The notes: a model not told the origin generated them from the letters alone. Shown: positions 7,950-19,057, counted from the first letter of the stretch. The stretch: DNA of 64,000 nucleotides from Pasteurella testudinis DSM 23072 (GCF_900176075.1 NZ_FWWV01000005.1:1-64000); one strand, 5' to 3'. Made by a program: numbers and translations.

Positions 7950-8717
7950 TTATTTATTTTTGCGTCCGATAAACAGACTTAAGGTGACTAACAACAAGGA
8001 GAGCAGAATCATAATGGTTGCCAATGCGTTGACTTCCGGTGTGACACCGGTTTTCACCATCGAGAAGATCTTCAACGGTAACACTTCATAACTCACACCG
8101 GTGACGAATGAGGACACCACCACGTCATCAAGGGAGATGGTGAAGCTGAGCAGCCAGCCGGAAACGATTGCCGGCAGTGCCAACGGCAGAATGATTTTGC
8201 CTAAAATCGTCAGTTCGCTTGCGCCCAGATCTTTCGCCGCTTCCAACATTTTGACATCGAAGCCTTTCAAACGGGAAAGAATGGTCACCACCACATACGG
8301 CAAACAGAAGGTGATATGTGCCAACAACAGCGAGGCAAAGCCCAGTTTGATACTGAACATCATAAACAATGCCAATAACGAAACTGCCATCACGATATCC
8401 GGCGACATCATTACGATAAACAACATGCCACCGACGAATTTTTTGCCTTTGAAGGTGTAGCGATAGAGGGCGATAGCGGTCAGTCCGCCGATTACGGTCG
8501 CCAACGTCGCCGCGAAGAACGCAATCGTTACCGAGTGGATTGCCGCCTGAATCAGGGTATCATTGTTGAACAGGCGCTCGTACCAGCTCCAACTAAAACC
8601 TTTCCAGCTTAACCCGTAGCGATCCGCATTGAACGAATTGACGATCAAGATAATAATCGGTATATACAAATAGGCATATACCACAAACATAAATGCGCTG
8701 CGTAGTAAACGACCCAT
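7950..8717 (-). CDS. potC: spermidine/putrescine ABC transporter permease PotC
   Basis: A 255-residue inner-membrane permease with six predicted membrane segments. The ABC-permease loop that contacts the ATPase is present: EAAKDLGAS followed by ILPLALPAIVSG (about residues 160-190). It forms the channel with PotB. Its start overlaps the potB stop by one base, so the two are translationally linked. A strong terminator follows it. Confidence 0.94.
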   Translation of the reverse strand: MGRLLRSAFMFVVYAYLYIPIIILIVNSFNADRYGLSWKGFSWSWYERLFNNDTLIQAAIHSVTIAFFAATLATVIGGLTAIALYRYTFKGKKFVGGMLFIVMMSPDIVMAVSLLALFMMFSIKLGFASLLLAHITFCLPYVVVTILSRLKGFDVKMLEAAKDLGASELTILGKIILPLALPAIVSGWLLSFTISLDDVVVSSFVTGVSYEVLPLKIFSMVKTGVTPEVNALATIMILLSLLLVTLSLFIGRKNK

Positions 8718-9577
8718 TATTCCAACTCCGGTTTTTTGTTCAACAATTTACCTGCACGGTAGTAAATATACAGCAGTAACGCCATCAAAATCGTCAGACC
8801 GATACTGATCGCCGAGCCGAACGGCCAGTTGCGTGAAACCAAAAATTCGCTTTTAATCACATTACCGACCAACAAGACTTTGGCACCGCCCAACAGATCC
8901 GCCACATAGAACATACCCATTGCCGGCAGCAATACCAACAGGCAACCGGCGATAATGCCCGGCATGGTCAACGGCAGAATAATCCGCACGAAACGCTGCA
9001 CCGTGCCTGCACCCAAATCTTTGGCGGCTTCCAGCAAACGTCCGTCCAGTTTTTCAATTGCCGAGTAGAGCGGCAGGATCATAAACGGCAGCAGGATATA
9101 TACCAACCCGATGATCACCGCCATTTCGGTGTTGATAATCCGAATCGGCGAATCAATAATGCCGAGCGAGATCAGGGTATTATTTAATACGCCGCGCACA
9201 CCGAGGAAAATTTTCATACCGTAAATACGGATCAGCGAGTTGGTCCAAAACGGCAGAATCACCATAAACAGCAGAATCGGGCGGTATTTGCTCGGCAATT
9301 TGGCGATCATAAAGGCAAACGGATAGCCGATCAGCAAACAGATAATGGTCGCCAAACCCGACATATATAGCGAGTTCCACATCACTTGCGCATACAGCGG
9401 ATCAAACAAGCGTTTGTAGCTGTCTAACGAGAAAGTGAAATCGATCAGATTGCTGGTATCACGGGTTAAAAAACTGGTTCCCAACACCAAAACGTTCGGC
9501 ACCAGCACAAAAAAGATCAGCCAGCCGAATATCACCGCAACGGTGATATTCTGGAAATTACGCGTTGTTATCTTCAT
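8717..9577 (-). CDS. potB: spermidine/putrescine ABC transporter permease PotB
   Basis: A 286-residue permease partner of PotC. The coupling-loop motif [20 protein letters not shown] and the segment [14 protein letters not shown] match E. coli PotB closely. The start at 9577 ([10 protein letters not shown]) is chosen from family alignment; an upstream in-frame ATG adds nine residues with no support. The N-terminus lies inside the 3' end of potA, an overlap of 20 bases. Confidence 0.93.
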   Translation of the reverse strand: MKITTRNFQNITVAVIFGWLIFFVLVPNVLVLGTSFLTRDTSNLIDFTFSLDSYKRLFDPLYAQVMWNSLYMSGLATIICLLIGYPFAFMIAKLPSKYRPILLFMVILPFWTNSLIRIYGMKIFLGVRGVLNNTLISLGIIDSPIRIINTEMAVIIGLVYILLPFMILPLYSAIEKLDGRLLEAAKDLGAGTVQRFVRIILPLTMPGIIAGCLLVLLPAMGMFYVADLLGGAKVLLVGNVIKSEFLVSRNWPFGSAISIGLTILMALLLYIYYRAGKLLNKKPELE

Positions 9578-10676
9578 CTTCCAATACCACTTCCCAGCTT
9601 TCAACCCAAGTGATCGCTACTTTTTGATTTAGCGAGTGATCGACGTCGGGATCATCTTCGTTAAAGAATTCGCTGATGAGCACCATTTTGCCGCTTGCCA
9701 GCTCAATCGTGGATTCCAGCGTCATGCCTTTGTAGTTGCGTTCGCGCACATAACCGACAATGCCGTTGACGGTTTCGGTTTCGTTAACCTCTTCTAAACG
9801 CAAATCTTCCGGCCGCAACAGCACTTTTAACCGGCTGCCTGCGCTGACGGTTTGTGTGGCGTAAATATCACAAATTCGCCCTTCGACATTGGCTTTCACC
9901 CGTTTCTCGTCTAAACGCTCAATCACGGTAGCGTCAAAAATATTGATCTCACCGATAAATTGCGCCACAAACAGGTTATTCGGCTCTTCGTAAATTTCGC
10001 GCGGCGTGCCGTCTTGTTGCAATTTGCCTGAACGCAATACAATAATCCGATCCGACATGCTCAGGGCTTCTTCTTGGTCATGGGTAACGAAAATAAAGGT
10101 GATGCCCAATTTGCGTTGTAATGCTTTCAGTTCGTTCTGCATTTGTTTACGCAGATTATAATCCAGCGCCGACAAGGATTCGTCGAGCAACAAAACTTTT
10201 GGCTTGTTCACCACCGCGCGGGCAATCGCCACCCGTTGCTGTTGTCCGCCGGACAGCTGCGCCGGTTTGCGCTCGGCAAACTCTTCCAGTTGCACCATAC
10301 GCAAGGCTTCCAACACCCGCGGCTTAATTTCGCTACTTGGCACTTTTTGCATTTTCAAACCGAAAGCGACGTTTTCAAAAATCGTCAAGTGCGGGAACAG
10401 GGCATAACTTTGAAAGACGGTGTTCACCGGCCGCTGTTCTGCCGGAACTTGGCTGATATCTTGTCCGTCCAGAATAATCTGTCCGCCATTCAGCTCCTCA
10501 AAACCGGCGATCAGGCGCAGAATGGTGGTTTTACCACAACCTGACGGTCCCAAAATGGTGATAAATTCACCATGATTGATGGATAGGTTAAAATCATTGA
10601 TGATGGCTTTGCCGTCATATTCTTTACGGATTGATTTCAGCTCAATCACCGGTTTTGCTTTAGCAATGCTTTCCAC
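9558..10676 (-). CDS. potA: spermidine/putrescine ABC transporter ATPase PotA
   Basis: A 372-residue ABC ATPase. Walker [10 protein letters not shown], signature [14 protein letters not shown], Walker [13 protein letters not shown] and the switch histidine VTHDQEEA are all present, followed by the C-terminal TOBE regulatory domain with LLRPEDLR. The GTG at 10676 is the best start by alignment with Haemophilus PotA; AGGAGG lies twelve bases before it, a little far. The ATPase drives PotBC, but the binding protein PotD is not encoded next to it. Confidence 0.92.
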   Translation of the reverse strand: MESIAKAKPVIELKSIRKEYDGKAIINDFNLSINHGEFITILGPSGCGKTTILRLIAGFEELNGGQIILDGQDISQVPAEQRPVNTVFQSYALFPHLTIFENVAFGLKMQKVPSSEIKPRVLEALRMVQLEEFAERKPAQLSGGQQQRVAIARAVVNKPKVLLLDESLSALDYNLRKQMQNELKALQRKLGITFIFVTHDQEEALSMSDRIIVLRSGKLQQDGTPREIYEEPNNLFVAQFIGEINIFDATVIERLDEKRVKANVEGRICDIYATQTVSAGSRLKVLLRPEDLRLEEVNETETVNGIVGYVRERNYKGMTLESTIELASGKMVLISEFFNEDDPDVDHSLNQKVAITWVESWEVVLEDEDNNA

Positions 10677-10990
10677 TAGCTTTGTTTTCCTCCTGCCGCA
10701 TAGCCATAATAGAAGATAAAGGGTCTGCCTATCTTCCCGTCCTTTTGCAATGCGAAAAGATAAACAGCCCCTCGAAATCAATAAAATCGGGGCTAAGAAT
10801 ACCACACTTGGTTTATAGATTGAAAAGAGAAATTAGCCGATTTGGCTAAAAAACGGCACTTTGCGGTAGAAATAAAAGCCGACGGTAAATAAAGCGGAAC
10901 AAGAACGGATTTACTACTGAATAAAGGCAAATAATGTGATAGAATCCGCCGTCGAAATTCATAAACATTTTTCTTATCACAAGGTAGCAT
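10677..10990. other. divergent intergenic region potA-ribH
   Basis: A 314-base gap between divergent genes. AGCCCC (10766-10771) and GGGGCT (10789-10794) can form a hairpin in the potA leader. The ribH side is AT-rich, with a TAGAAT that could be a -10 box. A near-USS (CACTTTGCGGT) is mutated. No riboswitch aptamer that I recognise (for instance the FMN element) is present, and no gene is seen. Confidence 0.5.
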
Positions 10991-11464
10991 ATGAAAATTT
11001 TAGAAGGCGCAGTGGCTGCGCCAAATGCCAAAGTGGCAGTGGTTATTGCCCGTTTTAACAGCTTTATCAATGAAAGTTTGCTGGAAGGCGCGATTGATGC
11101 GTTAAAACGTATCGGGCAAATCAAAGATGAAAACATCACATTGGTGCGTGCGCCGGGGGCTTATGAGTTACCGTTAGTCGCCCGCCGTTTGGCAGACAGT
11201 AAAAAATATGATGCGATTGTGGCATTGGGGACGGTTATCCGCGGCGGCACGGCGCATTTTGAATATGTGGCGGGCGAAGCCAGCAGCGGATTGGGACAGG
11301 TGGCGATGCAAGCGGAAATTCCGGTTGCTTTCGGGGTGTTAACCACCGAAAACATCGAGCAGGCGATCGAGCGCGCCGGCACTAAAGCCGGCAATAAAGG
11401 TGCGGAAGCGGCGTTGGTGGCATTGGAAATGATCAATTTGCTGACTGCAATTGACAACGCATAG
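10991..11464 (+). CDS. ribH: 6,7-dimethyl-8-ribityllumazine synthase
   Basis: The penultimate enzyme of riboflavin synthesis, joining the ribityl-pyrimidine with 3,4-dihydroxy-2-butanone 4-phosphate. The 157-residue length is that of the icosahedral or pentameric type. Recognisable parts are [15 protein letters not shown], the substrate loop APGAYELPL and [16 protein letters not shown], with the catalytic histidine in the last. nusB starts 16 bases after its stop, the same pairing as in E. coli (ribE-nusB-thiL-pgpA). Confidence 0.96.
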   Translation: MKILEGAVAAPNAKVAVVIARFNSFINESLLEGAIDALKRIGQIKDENITLVRAPGAYELPLVARRLADSKKYDAIVALGTVIRGGTAHFEYVAGEASSGLGQVAMQAEIPVAFGVLTTENIEQAIERAGTKAGNKGAEAALVALEMINLLTAIDNA

Positions 11465-11480
11465 TCGACAAGGGTGAAAA

Positions 11481-11897
11481 ATGAGTAAAGTATCCCCACG
11501 TCGCCGCGCCAGAGAGTGTGCGGTGCAAGCGTTGTATTCTTGGGCGGTGTCTAAAAACGAAATTGCCGAAGTCGAATTGTCTTTCATCACCGATCAGGAA
11601 ATGAAAGGCGTCGATATGCCGTATTTCCGCAAATTACTGCAAGGTAGCGCCGAATATTGCGACGATTTGGAACAAACCTTGGCACCGCACTTGGATCGCG
11701 CAACCGGAGAACTGGATCCGATTGAAAAATCCGTCTTGCTGATGGCAGCCTATGAACTCAAATATCAGCCTGATGTGCCGTACAAAGTCGTGATTAACGA
11801 AGCGATTGAGGTGGCAAAAGTGTTCGGTGCGGAAGAAAGTCATAAATATATCAACGGCGTACTGGATAAATTGGCGCCGGCGCTTAAGCGTAAATAA
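11481..11897 (+). CDS. nusB: transcription antitermination factor NusB
   Basis: A 138-residue NusB, the partner of NusE (S10) that binds boxA in rRNA leaders and allows antitermination. The family features are seen: [16 protein letters not shown] at the N-terminus, [13 protein letters not shown] in the middle and the ending [10 protein letters not shown]. It is the second gene of the ribH-nusB-thiL-pgpA run. Confidence 0.95.
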   Translation: MSKVSPRRRARECAVQALYSWAVSKNEIAEVELSFITDQEMKGVDMPYFRKLLQGSAEYCDDLEQTLAPHLDRATGELDPIEKSVLLMAAYELKYQPDVPYKVVINEAIEVAKVFGAEESHKYINGVLDKLAPALKRK

Positions 11898-11936
11898 GCG
11901 GTTTTATCAACCAGGCAGGGTGTAGGGAGGTTGGGT

Positions 11937-12959
11937 GTGAAGCGACAAAAAAGTGGTGAATTTGATGTTATTCGTCAATATTTTAATGCTTCAACCCGAT
12001 CGCCGCGTAAAGATGTTTCTTTAGCGATCGGTGATGATTGTGCAATCACCGAAATCAAAGCCAATCAACGTTTAGCCATCACCACCGATACTTTGGTGGA
12101 GGGCACGCATTTCTTCCACAGTATCGATCCGGCGGATTTAGCGTATAAATCCGTTGCCGTCAATTTAAGTGATTTGGCGGCAATGGGCGCCGAACCGGCT
12201 TGGATCTCCTTGGCGTTAACCTTGCCGAAAGTAGACCACGGTTGGTTGGCGAAGTTCAGTCAGAGCTTTTTCGAGATTCTTGATCATTACAATGTGGATT
12301 TAATCGGCGGCGATACCACCAAAGGTCCGTTGTCTATTTCCATTACTGCGCATGGATTATTGCCGCGCGATAAAGCGTTGTGCCGTCACGGTGCGGAAAA
12401 AGGCGACTGGATTTATGTGACCGGAAATTTGGGTGACAGCGCCGCCGGATTGCTGTTATTGCAACAACGTATGGCGCAACAGAAATCTGATCCTGCCGCC
12501 GTCAACCAATTAACTCCGGCGCAACAATATTTGATTGAACGTCATTTGCGTCCAACGCCGCGCGTATTATTCGGGCAAAGCATTGCGCCTTATGCTAGTG
12601 CCGCGATTGATATTTCCGACGGGTTATTGGCGGATCTGTCCCATATTTTGCAGCGTAGTCAAGTTGCCGCCAGTATCAAACTGGAAAAGTTACCGTTGTC
12701 GCCACAACTGCTTGAGGTATTCGGTCAAGAAAAAGCCGAGCAGTTGGCATTGAGCGGCGGCGAAGATTATGAGCTGTGCTTTACCGTTGCCGATAAAAAT
12801 TGTACGAGATTGGAGCGGGAATTAACCCATATTGGCGTGGATTATACCTGTATCGGACAAATTCGTGGCCAAAACACCAAGAACAGCATTCGATTAAAAC
12901 GTTTCAATGAAAAAGTGGCTTTACCCGATTTAAAAGGCTTTGAACACTTTCCTGAATAG
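11937..12959 (+). CDS. thiL: thiamine-monophosphate kinase
   Basis: Phosphorylates thiamine monophosphate to the active diphosphate. At 340 residues it has the usual length. Metal and ATP-binding motifs are visible: IGDDCA, TTDTLVEGTHF, NLSDLAAMGAEP, GGDTTKGP and SGGEDYELCF. The GTG at 11937 is chosen because GGGAGG lies six bases before it; the TTG at 11931 touches that ribosome site. It precedes pgpA by 35 bases. Confidence 0.94.
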   Translation: MKRQKSGEFDVIRQYFNASTRSPRKDVSLAIGDDCAITEIKANQRLAITTDTLVEGTHFFHSIDPADLAYKSVAVNLSDLAAMGAEPAWISLALTLPKVDHGWLAKFSQSFFEILDHYNVDLIGGDTTKGPLSISITAHGLLPRDKALCRHGAEKGDWIYVTGNLGDSAAGLLLLQQRMAQQKSDPAAVNQLTPAQQYLIERHLRPTPRVLFGQSIAPYASAAIDISDGLLADLSHILQRSQVAASIKLEKLPLSPQLLEVFGQEKAEQLALSGGEDYELCFTVADKNCTRLERELTHIGVDYTCIGQIRGQNTKNSIRLKRFNEKVALPDLKGFEHFPE

Positions 12960-12994
12960 GCATAGAGGACAGACAGGAATACAAGGACGGCAAG

Positions 12995-13498
12995 ATGAAT
13001 GACAACAAGCTGGCATTAACAAAAGTGAACATGTGTGATCCGGTGCATTTTTTGGCGCTGGGCTTCGGCTCCGGCTTAATTTCCCCTGCGCCCGGTACTT
13101 GGGGAACACTGGCCGGCTGGCTGATTGGGATCGGTTTATTGCAATTTATCGCGCCGCTGACATTAGTGGTTGTGGCGATTTCCGCTTTTGTCCTTGGGAT
13201 TTATCTGTGTGAAAAAACAGCCAAAGATATGGGCGTGCATGATCACGGCGCCATTGTCTGGGATGAAATCGCCGCCATTTGGTTGGTTTTGGCTTTCATC
13301 CCGCAACAAAATTGGCTCTGGTACTGCCTAGCCTTTGTCGTATTTCGTTTGTTTGATATTTTTAAGCCCTATCCGATTAACTATTTTGATGAAAATGTCA
13401 AAAGCGGTTTCGGGATCATGCTTGATGACTTATTGGCGGCAATTTATACGATATTGTCAATGTTAGCGTTGTTCTGCCTGATTAGACTGGGGTTGTAA
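12995..13498 (+). CDS. pgpA: phosphatidylglycerophosphatase A
   Basis: A 167-residue inner-membrane phosphatase that makes phosphatidylglycerol from its phosphate. The acidic motif VWDEIAAIW and the segment RLFDIFKPYPI are conserved, with a membrane helix on either side. The N-terminal LGFGSGLISPAPGTWGT is the family opening. Its stop overlaps the next start (TAATG), so the exporter gene is translationally coupled. Confidence 0.93.
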   Translation: MNDNKLALTKVNMCDPVHFLALGFGSGLISPAPGTWGTLAGWLIGIGLLQFIAPLTLVVVAISAFVLGIYLCEKTAKDMGVHDHGAIVWDEIAAIWLVLAFIPQQNWLWYCLAFVVFRLFDIFKPYPINYFDENVKSGFGIMLDDLLAAIYTILSMLALFCLIRLGL

Positions 13499-14136
13499 TG
13501 TTTGCCCTCGTTATCAAATTGTTTTTTATCCATCTGTTTGCCCTCGCCAGTCCGGGGCCGGATTTTTTCTTTGTGGCGCGCAAAGCGATCACCGAGAATC
13601 AACGTAATGCGGTGTTGGGCATTGTGGGGATTATCTTGGGTTTGGTGATTTGGCTGAGTGCAAGCCTGCTCGGATTAGCCATTCTGTTCAAACTTTATCC
13701 ACCGATCGAAAGTGCGGTTTTACTGTTGGGCGGCGGTTATTTGACTTATCTCGGCAGTTTGATGTTGCGGGTGAAGCAGAATATCAGCGTGGCGCAAATC
13801 AGCGGCAAAAGTGCGGTCAGAGACACCTCGCCGTGGGCAAATGTGCGGCAAGGATTTTTGGTCAACCTTGCCAATGCCAAAGCGATTATCTATTTCAGCG
13901 GTATTTTTTCTTTGTTGGTCGCCAGCCTGAGTGATTATCTGCAAATCGGTTTGATTGCGGTGATGATTTTGCTGGAGAGTTTTTTGTATTTCTACATTAT
14001 CGCCCGCATTTTTTCTCAACCGCGAGTCAAATCTTTCTATCTCAACTACAGCCGTTACATTGATAATCTATCCGGTTTGGTGTTTATCGGCTTCGGGCTG
14101 TTTTTGATCTACAGTGCGTTGCAGCTGATTATCTGA
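13498..14136 (+). CDS. LysE/RhtB-family amino-acid exporter
   Basis: A 212-residue membrane protein with six hydrophobic segments. The opening ASPGPDFFFVARKA is the LysE/RhtB signature, and GGGYLTYLG is the second conserved segment. Members export amino acids such as threonine, homoserine, lysine or arginine; the substrate cannot be told from sequence here. It overlaps pgpA by one base and is last in the ribH operon. Confidence 0.85.
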   Translation: MFALVIKLFFIHLFALASPGPDFFFVARKAITENQRNAVLGIVGIILGLVIWLSASLLGLAILFKLYPPIESAVLLLGGGYLTYLGSLMLRVKQNISVAQISGKSAVRDTSPWANVRQGFLVNLANAKAIIYFSGIFSLLVASLSDYLQIGLIAVMILLESFLYFYIIARIFSQPRVKSFYLNYSRYIDNLSGLVFIGFGLFLIYSALQLII

Positions 14137-14155
14137 TTTGTCGGGCAGCCTCTCT

Positions 14156-14193
14156 AAAAAAGAAAACCCGATATTCAATGAATAAATATCGGG
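14156..14193 (-). terminator. terminator after dxs
   Basis: On the minus strand CCCGATATT and AATATCGGG (14193-14185 with 14175-14167) form a stem followed by TTTTCTTTTTT. It lies 133 bases after the dxs stop and could also serve the convergent exporter gene. Confidence 0.65.
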
Positions 14194-14325
14194 GGAGGTC
14201 TTACAATAAGTAAAATGTAAAAAGACAACTGCAGTTGCAGTGCACTAGCATTAACTAAGACTGAGCGGCGGGTAAAAAGTTCATAAAAATTGCAAAAAAT
14301 TTTTCTTTTTCTTACAAAAACTGAT

Positions 14326-16194
14326 TTAGCCGCCTAAAACGGCACGAATTTGCCGTTCAATGCCTTCGGCATTTAACTGTAATTCCGCCAATATTTCCTC
14401 CTGTTCGCCTTGCGCGATAAACTCGTCGGCAAAGCCCAGTTGCAGTAGCGGCGGGATTGAGATTTTTTCATGTAGTGCCAATTCGTTTAAATATTCGGCG
14501 ACCGCACTTCCGGCGCCGCCTTGTACGGCGTTATCTTCCAGACTGACCAGTAATGAATACTCCTGCGCCGCAGCGGCAAGACAGGCTTTGTCCAACGGTT
14601 TGACAAAGCGCATATCCACCACCGTTGCATTCAACGCTTCCGCTGCCGCAACCGCACTTGGCAATAATGTGCCAAAGTTCAGAATGGCAATTTTTTGCCC
14701 TTGACGAATTAACTTTGATTGCCCTAACGGAATTTCTGCCAACGGCTGCAATTCACAACCGACGCCCGAACCGCGCGGATAGCGCACCGCCGCCGGTGCA
14801 TTCAAACGATAACCGGTGTACAGCATTTGGCGGCATTCGTTTTCGTCGCTCGGCGTCATAATCACGAGGTTCGGAATGCAGCGCATAAAACTGATGTCGA
14901 ATGCGCCTTGATGGGTTTGCCCGTCCGCCCCGACAATGCCGGCACGATCAATCGCAAACAGCACCGGCAGATTCGGAATCGCCACATCGTGAATCAATTG
15001 GTCGTAAGCCCGTTGCAGAAAGGTGGAATAGATCGCCACCACCGGCTTATAACCGCCAATCGCCAAACCGGCGGCAAAGGTGACGGCGTGCTGTTCGGCG
15101 ATTGCAACATCAAAATATTGTTCGGGAAAACGGTTGGAAAATGCCACCATGCCCGAACCTTCGCGCATCGCCGGTGTGATTCCGACCAATTTGGGATCCT
15201 GTGCCGCAATATCGCATAGCCAGTCGCCGAAAATCTTGGAATAAGTTGGAATCGCCGCTTTGCTTTTCGGTAATTTTCCCAGTGTCGGATCGAATTTCGG
15301 CACGCCATGAAAACCGATCGGATCGTTTTCCGCCGGTGCATAGCCCTTGCCTTTTTTGGTCATAATATGCAGAAATTGCGGCCCTTTCAGATTGCGCATA
15401 TTTTTTAAGGTCGACACCAATTCATCGACGTTATGCCCGTCAATCGGGCCGATATAGTTGAAACCGAGCTCTTCGAACAGTGTGCCGCCCGGCGAAACGA
15501 AGCCTTTGACGTGCTCTTCGGTTTTTTTCATAAACTCTTTAATCGGCGGCAGATTTTCCAGAATTTTTTTACTGCCTTCGCGAATGGAGGAATAGAACGA
15601 GCCGGACAGCAGGCGTGCCAAATGGTTGTTCAATGCGCCGACATTTTCTGAAATCGACATTTCGTTATCGTTTAAAATCACCAACATATCGGTATGCAGC
15701 GCACCGGCGTGATTCATCGCTTCAAACGCCATACCGGCGGTGATCGCACCGTCGCCGATAACGCAAACGGTTTTGCGATCGGCATTCTCTTTTTCCGCCG
15801 CCACCGCAATCCCCAAGCCGGCACTGATCGAGGTGGAGGAGTGCCCGACCGACAACACGTCATATTCGCTCTCTTCACGCCACGGAAACGGGTGCAAACC
15901 GTCCTTTTGGCGAATAGTGTGCATTTGCTTGCGGCGGCCGGTTAAAATTTTATGCGGATAGGCTTGATGTCCCACGTCCCAAATCAGCTGATCGAACGGA
16001 GTGTTATACACATAATGCAGGGCAACGGTCAACTCCACCGTGCCCAAGCCTGAAGCCAAGTGGCCGCTGGTTCGGCTGACGGATTCCAAGAGAAAGCCTC
16101 GCAATTCGTCACAGAGCTGCGGCAACTGATCGCGACTGAGCAAGCGCAGATCGTCAGGGGTGTTGATTAAAGATAAAATCGGGTAGTTTTGCAT
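14326..16194 (-). CDS. dxs: 1-deoxy-D-xylulose-5-phosphate synthase
   Basis: The entry enzyme of the methylerythritol phosphate route: pyruvate plus glyceraldehyde 3-phosphate gives DXP, with thiamine diphosphate as cofactor. The 622-residue protein has the TPP motif [16 protein letters not shown], the catalytic histidine segment VGHQAYPHK, the transketolase middle segment [10 protein letters not shown] and the C-terminal domain. It follows ispA by 36 bases on the same strand and forms the xseB-ispA-dxs operon, where both isoprenoid steps are co-expressed. thiI, the divergent neighbour, supplies part of the thiamine path. Confidence 0.97.
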   Translation of the reverse strand: MQNYPILSLINTPDDLRLLSRDQLPQLCDELRGFLLESVSRTSGHLASGLGTVELTVALHYVYNTPFDQLIWDVGHQAYPHKILTGRRKQMHTIRQKDGLHPFPWREESEYDVLSVGHSSTSISAGLGIAVAAEKENADRKTVCVIGDGAITAGMAFEAMNHAGALHTDMLVILNDNEMSISENVGALNNHLARLLSGSFYSSIREGSKKILENLPPIKEFMKKTEEHVKGFVSPGGTLFEELGFNYIGPIDGHNVDELVSTLKNMRNLKGPQFLHIMTKKGKGYAPAENDPIGFHGVPKFDPTLGKLPKSKAAIPTYSKIFGDWLCDIAAQDPKLVGITPAMREGSGMVAFSNRFPEQYFDVAIAEQHAVTFAAGLAIGGYKPVVAIYSTFLQRAYDQLIHDVAIPNLPVLFAIDRAGIVGADGQTHQGAFDISFMRCIPNLVIMTPSDENECRQMLYTGYRLNAPAAVRYPRGSGVGCELQPLAEIPLGQSKLIRQGQKIAILNFGTLLPSAVAAAEALNATVVDMRFVKPLDKACLAAAAQEYSLLVSLEDNAVQGGAGSAVAEYLNELALHEKISIPPLLQLGFADEFIAQGEQEEILAELQLNAEGIERQIRAVLGG

Positions 16195-16230
16195 AGTTAA
16201 AATAAATCGTTAAATAATCAAAGTGCGGTT

Positions 16231-17127
16231 TTAGTTATTTCGTTGCACAATATAATCCGCCAGTTGTAACAACGGCTCGGTATTAAACTCTAAATCTTGC
16301 AGTTCGGCTTTTGCCTCGACAATCAATTGTTCTGCTTTTTGTTTTGCGCCGTCCAATCCCAATAGTTTCGGGTAGGTGCTTTTGTCCAGTGCCAAATCGG
16401 AGCCGGCGTTTTTGCCTAGCGTGCTGCTGTCGGCAGTGATGTCCAAAATATCGTCCTGCACCTGAAACGCCAAGCCAATCGCCTGCGCATAGCGGATTAA
16501 GTGCTGTTTCAGGGCGTGGTTTTTAAAGTGCGGTGAGCAAAGAAAGCCCAGTTCCACCGCCGCCGCAATCAGCGCGCCGGTTTTATTGCGGTGAATCCGC
16601 TGCAAAAAATCCAGACTGACCGCACTTTGCTCCGCCAGCAGATCCAAACTTTGCCCCAAACACATGCCTTGGCCGCCGGAGGCGACGGCTAACGCTTTAA
16701 CCAACGCTACTTTCTGTTCGGCACTGATCTTCGGCACCTCGCTCAAACACTCGAAAGCAAAGGCTTGCAGTGCATCACCGGCTAAAATCGCAGTGGCTTC
16801 GTCAAATTCGATATGACAGGTTTTTTGTCCGCGCCGTAAGGTGTCGTCGTCCATTGCCGGCAGATCGTCGTGGATCAACGAGTAGCTGTGGATCGCTTCG
16901 ACCGCACTTGCCGCATAATCCAACGTGTGTAAATCGGCATGCAGCATTCGTCCGCAGGCATACACCAAAAACGGCCGCAAACGTTTGCCGCCCAGCAAAA
17001 TTCCGTAGCGCATGGCAGCGGCAAGCGGTGCCGGCGTGCTGTCGAACGTCTGTAACCGTTGCTGCAAAAAGGTGTTCACCCGTAGGCGCAGGGTGGTTAA
17101 ATCATCGGCAAAGCAGTAATTCATCAT
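16231..17127 (-). CDS. ispA: farnesyl diphosphate synthase (geranyltranstransferase)
   Basis: Condenses IPP with DMAPP and GPP to give farnesyl diphosphate. The 298-residue protein has both aspartate-rich motifs, LIHDDLPAMDDD and QVQDDILD, and LLGGKRLRPFL in the IPP-binding region. The ATG at 17127 overlaps the xseB stop (TAATGATG); an ATG one codon later is equally possible. It is the middle gene of xseB-ispA-dxs. Confidence 0.95.
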   Translation of the reverse strand: MMNYCFADDLTTLRLRVNTFLQQRLQTFDSTPAPLAAAMRYGILLGGKRLRPFLVYACGRMLHADLHTLDYAASAVEAIHSYSLIHDDLPAMDDDTLRRGQKTCHIEFDEATAILAGDALQAFAFECLSEVPKISAEQKVALVKALAVASGGQGMCLGQSLDLLAEQSAVSLDFLQRIHRNKTGALIAAAVELGFLCSPHFKNHALKQHLIRYAQAIGLAFQVQDDILDITADSSTLGKNAGSDLALDKSTYPKLLGLDGAKQKAEQLIVEAKAELQDLEFNTEPLLQLADYIVQRNN

Positions 17128-17363
17128 TATTCGTCGTAATCAGCCAAAGGCGCAACCGCACTTTTTTCTAATAAAATCTGCACCCGCTGTTCGGCTTTTT
17201 GCAAACGCTGCTGACCTTGCTGCGCCAGTTTTATCCCTTTTTCAAATTCGCCTAACGCCTCTTCCAACGGCAATTCGCCGGATTCCAAACGGGTTACGAT
17301 GTTTTCCAATTGCGAAAGGGTCGATTCAAAATCCGTTTTTTTTGCACCGCCGGTTTTATCCAT
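17127..17363 (-). CDS. xseB: exodeoxyribonuclease VII small subunit
   Basis: A 78-residue protein forming the small subunit of ExoVII. The family core is clear: [20 protein letters not shown], followed by [12 protein letters not shown] and [10 protein letters not shown], predicted as two antiparallel helices. AAGGAAG six bases before the ATG at 17363 decides the start; an upstream frame would add 17 residues without support. It overlaps ispA by one base. Confidence 0.93.
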   Translation of the reverse strand: MDKTGGAKKTDFESTLSQLENIVTRLESGELPLEEALGEFEKGIKLAQQGQQRLQKAEQRVQILLEKSAVAPLADYDE

Positions 17364-17528
17364 TCCACGCTTCCTTTTATTTTTAATTACGCTGTTTTTG
17401 ATTGCAGCCTGCACTATTTATAAGCCGAATATTGTACTTCAGATTCAATTTGTTGTCGGTGTTTTTTTATAAATTTCGTGTACAATATCGCTAAATTTTC
17501 TCTCAACCAACAAAAACAGTCTGTTTAT

Positions 17529-18977
17529 ATGAAATTTATTATCAAATTATTCCCTGAAATCATGATTAAAAGCGATTCGGTGCGTAAACGTTTTATCAAA
17601 ATTTTAACCGGCAATATCCGCAATATTCTGGCTAAACACGATGAAACCGTCGCCGTGGTGCGCCATTGGGATTACATTGAAGTGCGCAGTAAAGATCCGA
17701 CTCAGCGGCAACTGCTGTTGGATTATCTGCAACGCACGCCGGGCATTCACCATATTTTGGAAGTGGAAGACACACCGTTCAGCTCGGTGCATGATATTTT
17801 TGAACAAGTGCTGCAAGCCAAACGTGACGAACTGGAAAACCGCACTTTTTGCGTGCGGGTGCGCCGCAAAGGCAAGCATGATTTCAGCTCGCTGGACGTG
17901 GAGCGTTATGTCGGCGGCGGCTTGAATCAGCAGATTGAATCCGCGAAAGTGAAACTGACCAAGCCTGATGTCACCGTGCGGATCGATATTGAAAACGACC
18001 ATATGATGTTGATTAAACAGCGCCACGCCGGTTTGGGCGGCTATCCGATCGGCACGCAGGAAGATGTGTTGTCACTGATTTCCGGCGGTTTTGATTCCGG
18101 CGTATCCAGTTATATGCTGATTCGTCGCGGCTCACGGGTGCACTACTGCTTCTTTAATCTCGGCGGTGCGGCGCATGAAATCGGCGTGAAACAGATGGCG
18201 TATCACATTTGGCAACGTTACAGCGCTTCGCACAAAGTGCGGTTTGTGGCGATCAATTTCGAGCCGGTGGTGGCGGAGATTCTGGAGAAAGTGGATAACG
18301 GGCAAATGGGCGTGGTGTTGAAACGCATGATGGTGCGTGCCGCTTCGCAAGTGGCGGCGCGTTTCGGCATTCAGGCGATTGTCACCGGTGAAGCATTGGG
18401 GCAAGTTTCCAGCCAAACCTTGACTAATCTGCGTTTGATCGATGAAGCGGCGCAGGCGTTGGTGTTGCGGCCGTTGATCACCCATGACAAAGAACAGATT
18501 ATCGAATTGGCAAAACAGATCGGTACGGACGATATTGCCAAATCGATGCCGGAATTCTGCGGCGTGATTTCGAAAAATCCGACGGTGAAAGCAGTTAAAG
18601 AGAAAATCGAAGCCGAAGAAAATCATTTTGATTTCAGCATCTTGGAAAGTGCGGTCAGTAACGCGCAATATTTGGATATCCGCCAAATCGGCGAACAAAC
18701 CGCCGAAGAGATCAGCGAAGTGGAAACCGCCGAGGTGATCGGCGAAAACGATATCGTCATCGACGTGCGCAGTGCGGAAGAGTGCGAAGACAACCCGTTG
18801 CGGATTGACGGCATAACGCTGCTGACCATTCCGTTTTACAAACTGGCAACCGCCTTTGCCGAGTTGGATTCCGCAAAAACCTATTTGCTGTATTGCGACC
18901 GTGGTGTGATGAGCAAGCTGCAAGCGTTATATCTGCAACAGTTGGGATACCGTAATGTCAAGGTATTGCGGCGTTAA
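17529..18977 (+). CDS. thiI: tRNA 4-thiouridine synthase / thiamine sulfurtransferase ThiI
   Basis: Makes 4-thiouridine at tRNA position 8 and passes sulfur to the thiamine thiazole route. The 482-residue length equals E. coli ThiI. Parts in order are the ferredoxin-like and THUMP domains (residues 1-165), the PP-loop [10 protein letters not shown] (about 180-190), and a C-terminal rhodanese domain with the catalytic Cys456 in YCDRGVMS. The start [10 protein letters not shown] is fixed by family alignment, 51 bases inside a longer open frame. It is transcribed away from xseB. Confidence 0.96.
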   Translation: MKFIIKLFPEIMIKSDSVRKRFIKILTGNIRNILAKHDETVAVVRHWDYIEVRSKDPTQRQLLLDYLQRTPGIHHILEVEDTPFSSVHDIFEQVLQAKRDELENRTFCVRVRRKGKHDFSSLDVERYVGGGLNQQIESAKVKLTKPDVTVRIDIENDHMMLIKQRHAGLGGYPIGTQEDVLSLISGGFDSGVSSYMLIRRGSRVHYCFFNLGGAAHEIGVKQMAYHIWQRYSASHKVRFVAINFEPVVAEILEKVDNGQMGVVLKRMMVRAASQVAARFGIQAIVTGEALGQVSSQTLTNLRLIDEAAQALVLRPLITHDKEQIIELAKQIGTDDIAKSMPEFCGVISKNPTVKAVKEKIEAEENHFDFSILESAVSNAQYLDIRQIGEQTAEEISEVETAEVIGENDIVIDVRSAEECEDNPLRIDGITLLTIPFYKLATAFAELDSAKTYLLYCDRGVMSKLQALYLQQLGYRNVKVLRR

Positions 18978-19005
18978 TTGCCATAATTGCTATTTTTTAT
19001 GAGTA

Positions 19006-19057
19006 AACGGGCGGCCCAATAGCGTTTGATAGCAGCATGCGTGCCGCTCGTTTTTTT
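19006..19057 (+). terminator. terminator after thiI
   Basis: AACGGGCGGC (19006-19015) pairs with GCCGCTCGTT (19043-19052) with one G-U, followed by five further T. The loop is large and partly self-complementary (GCATGC). Confidence 0.6.

Noticed and set aside
18132-18923. 263-codon minus-strand open frame inside thiI
   Set aside because: His- and Phe-rich shadow translation of thiI with no recognisable domain.
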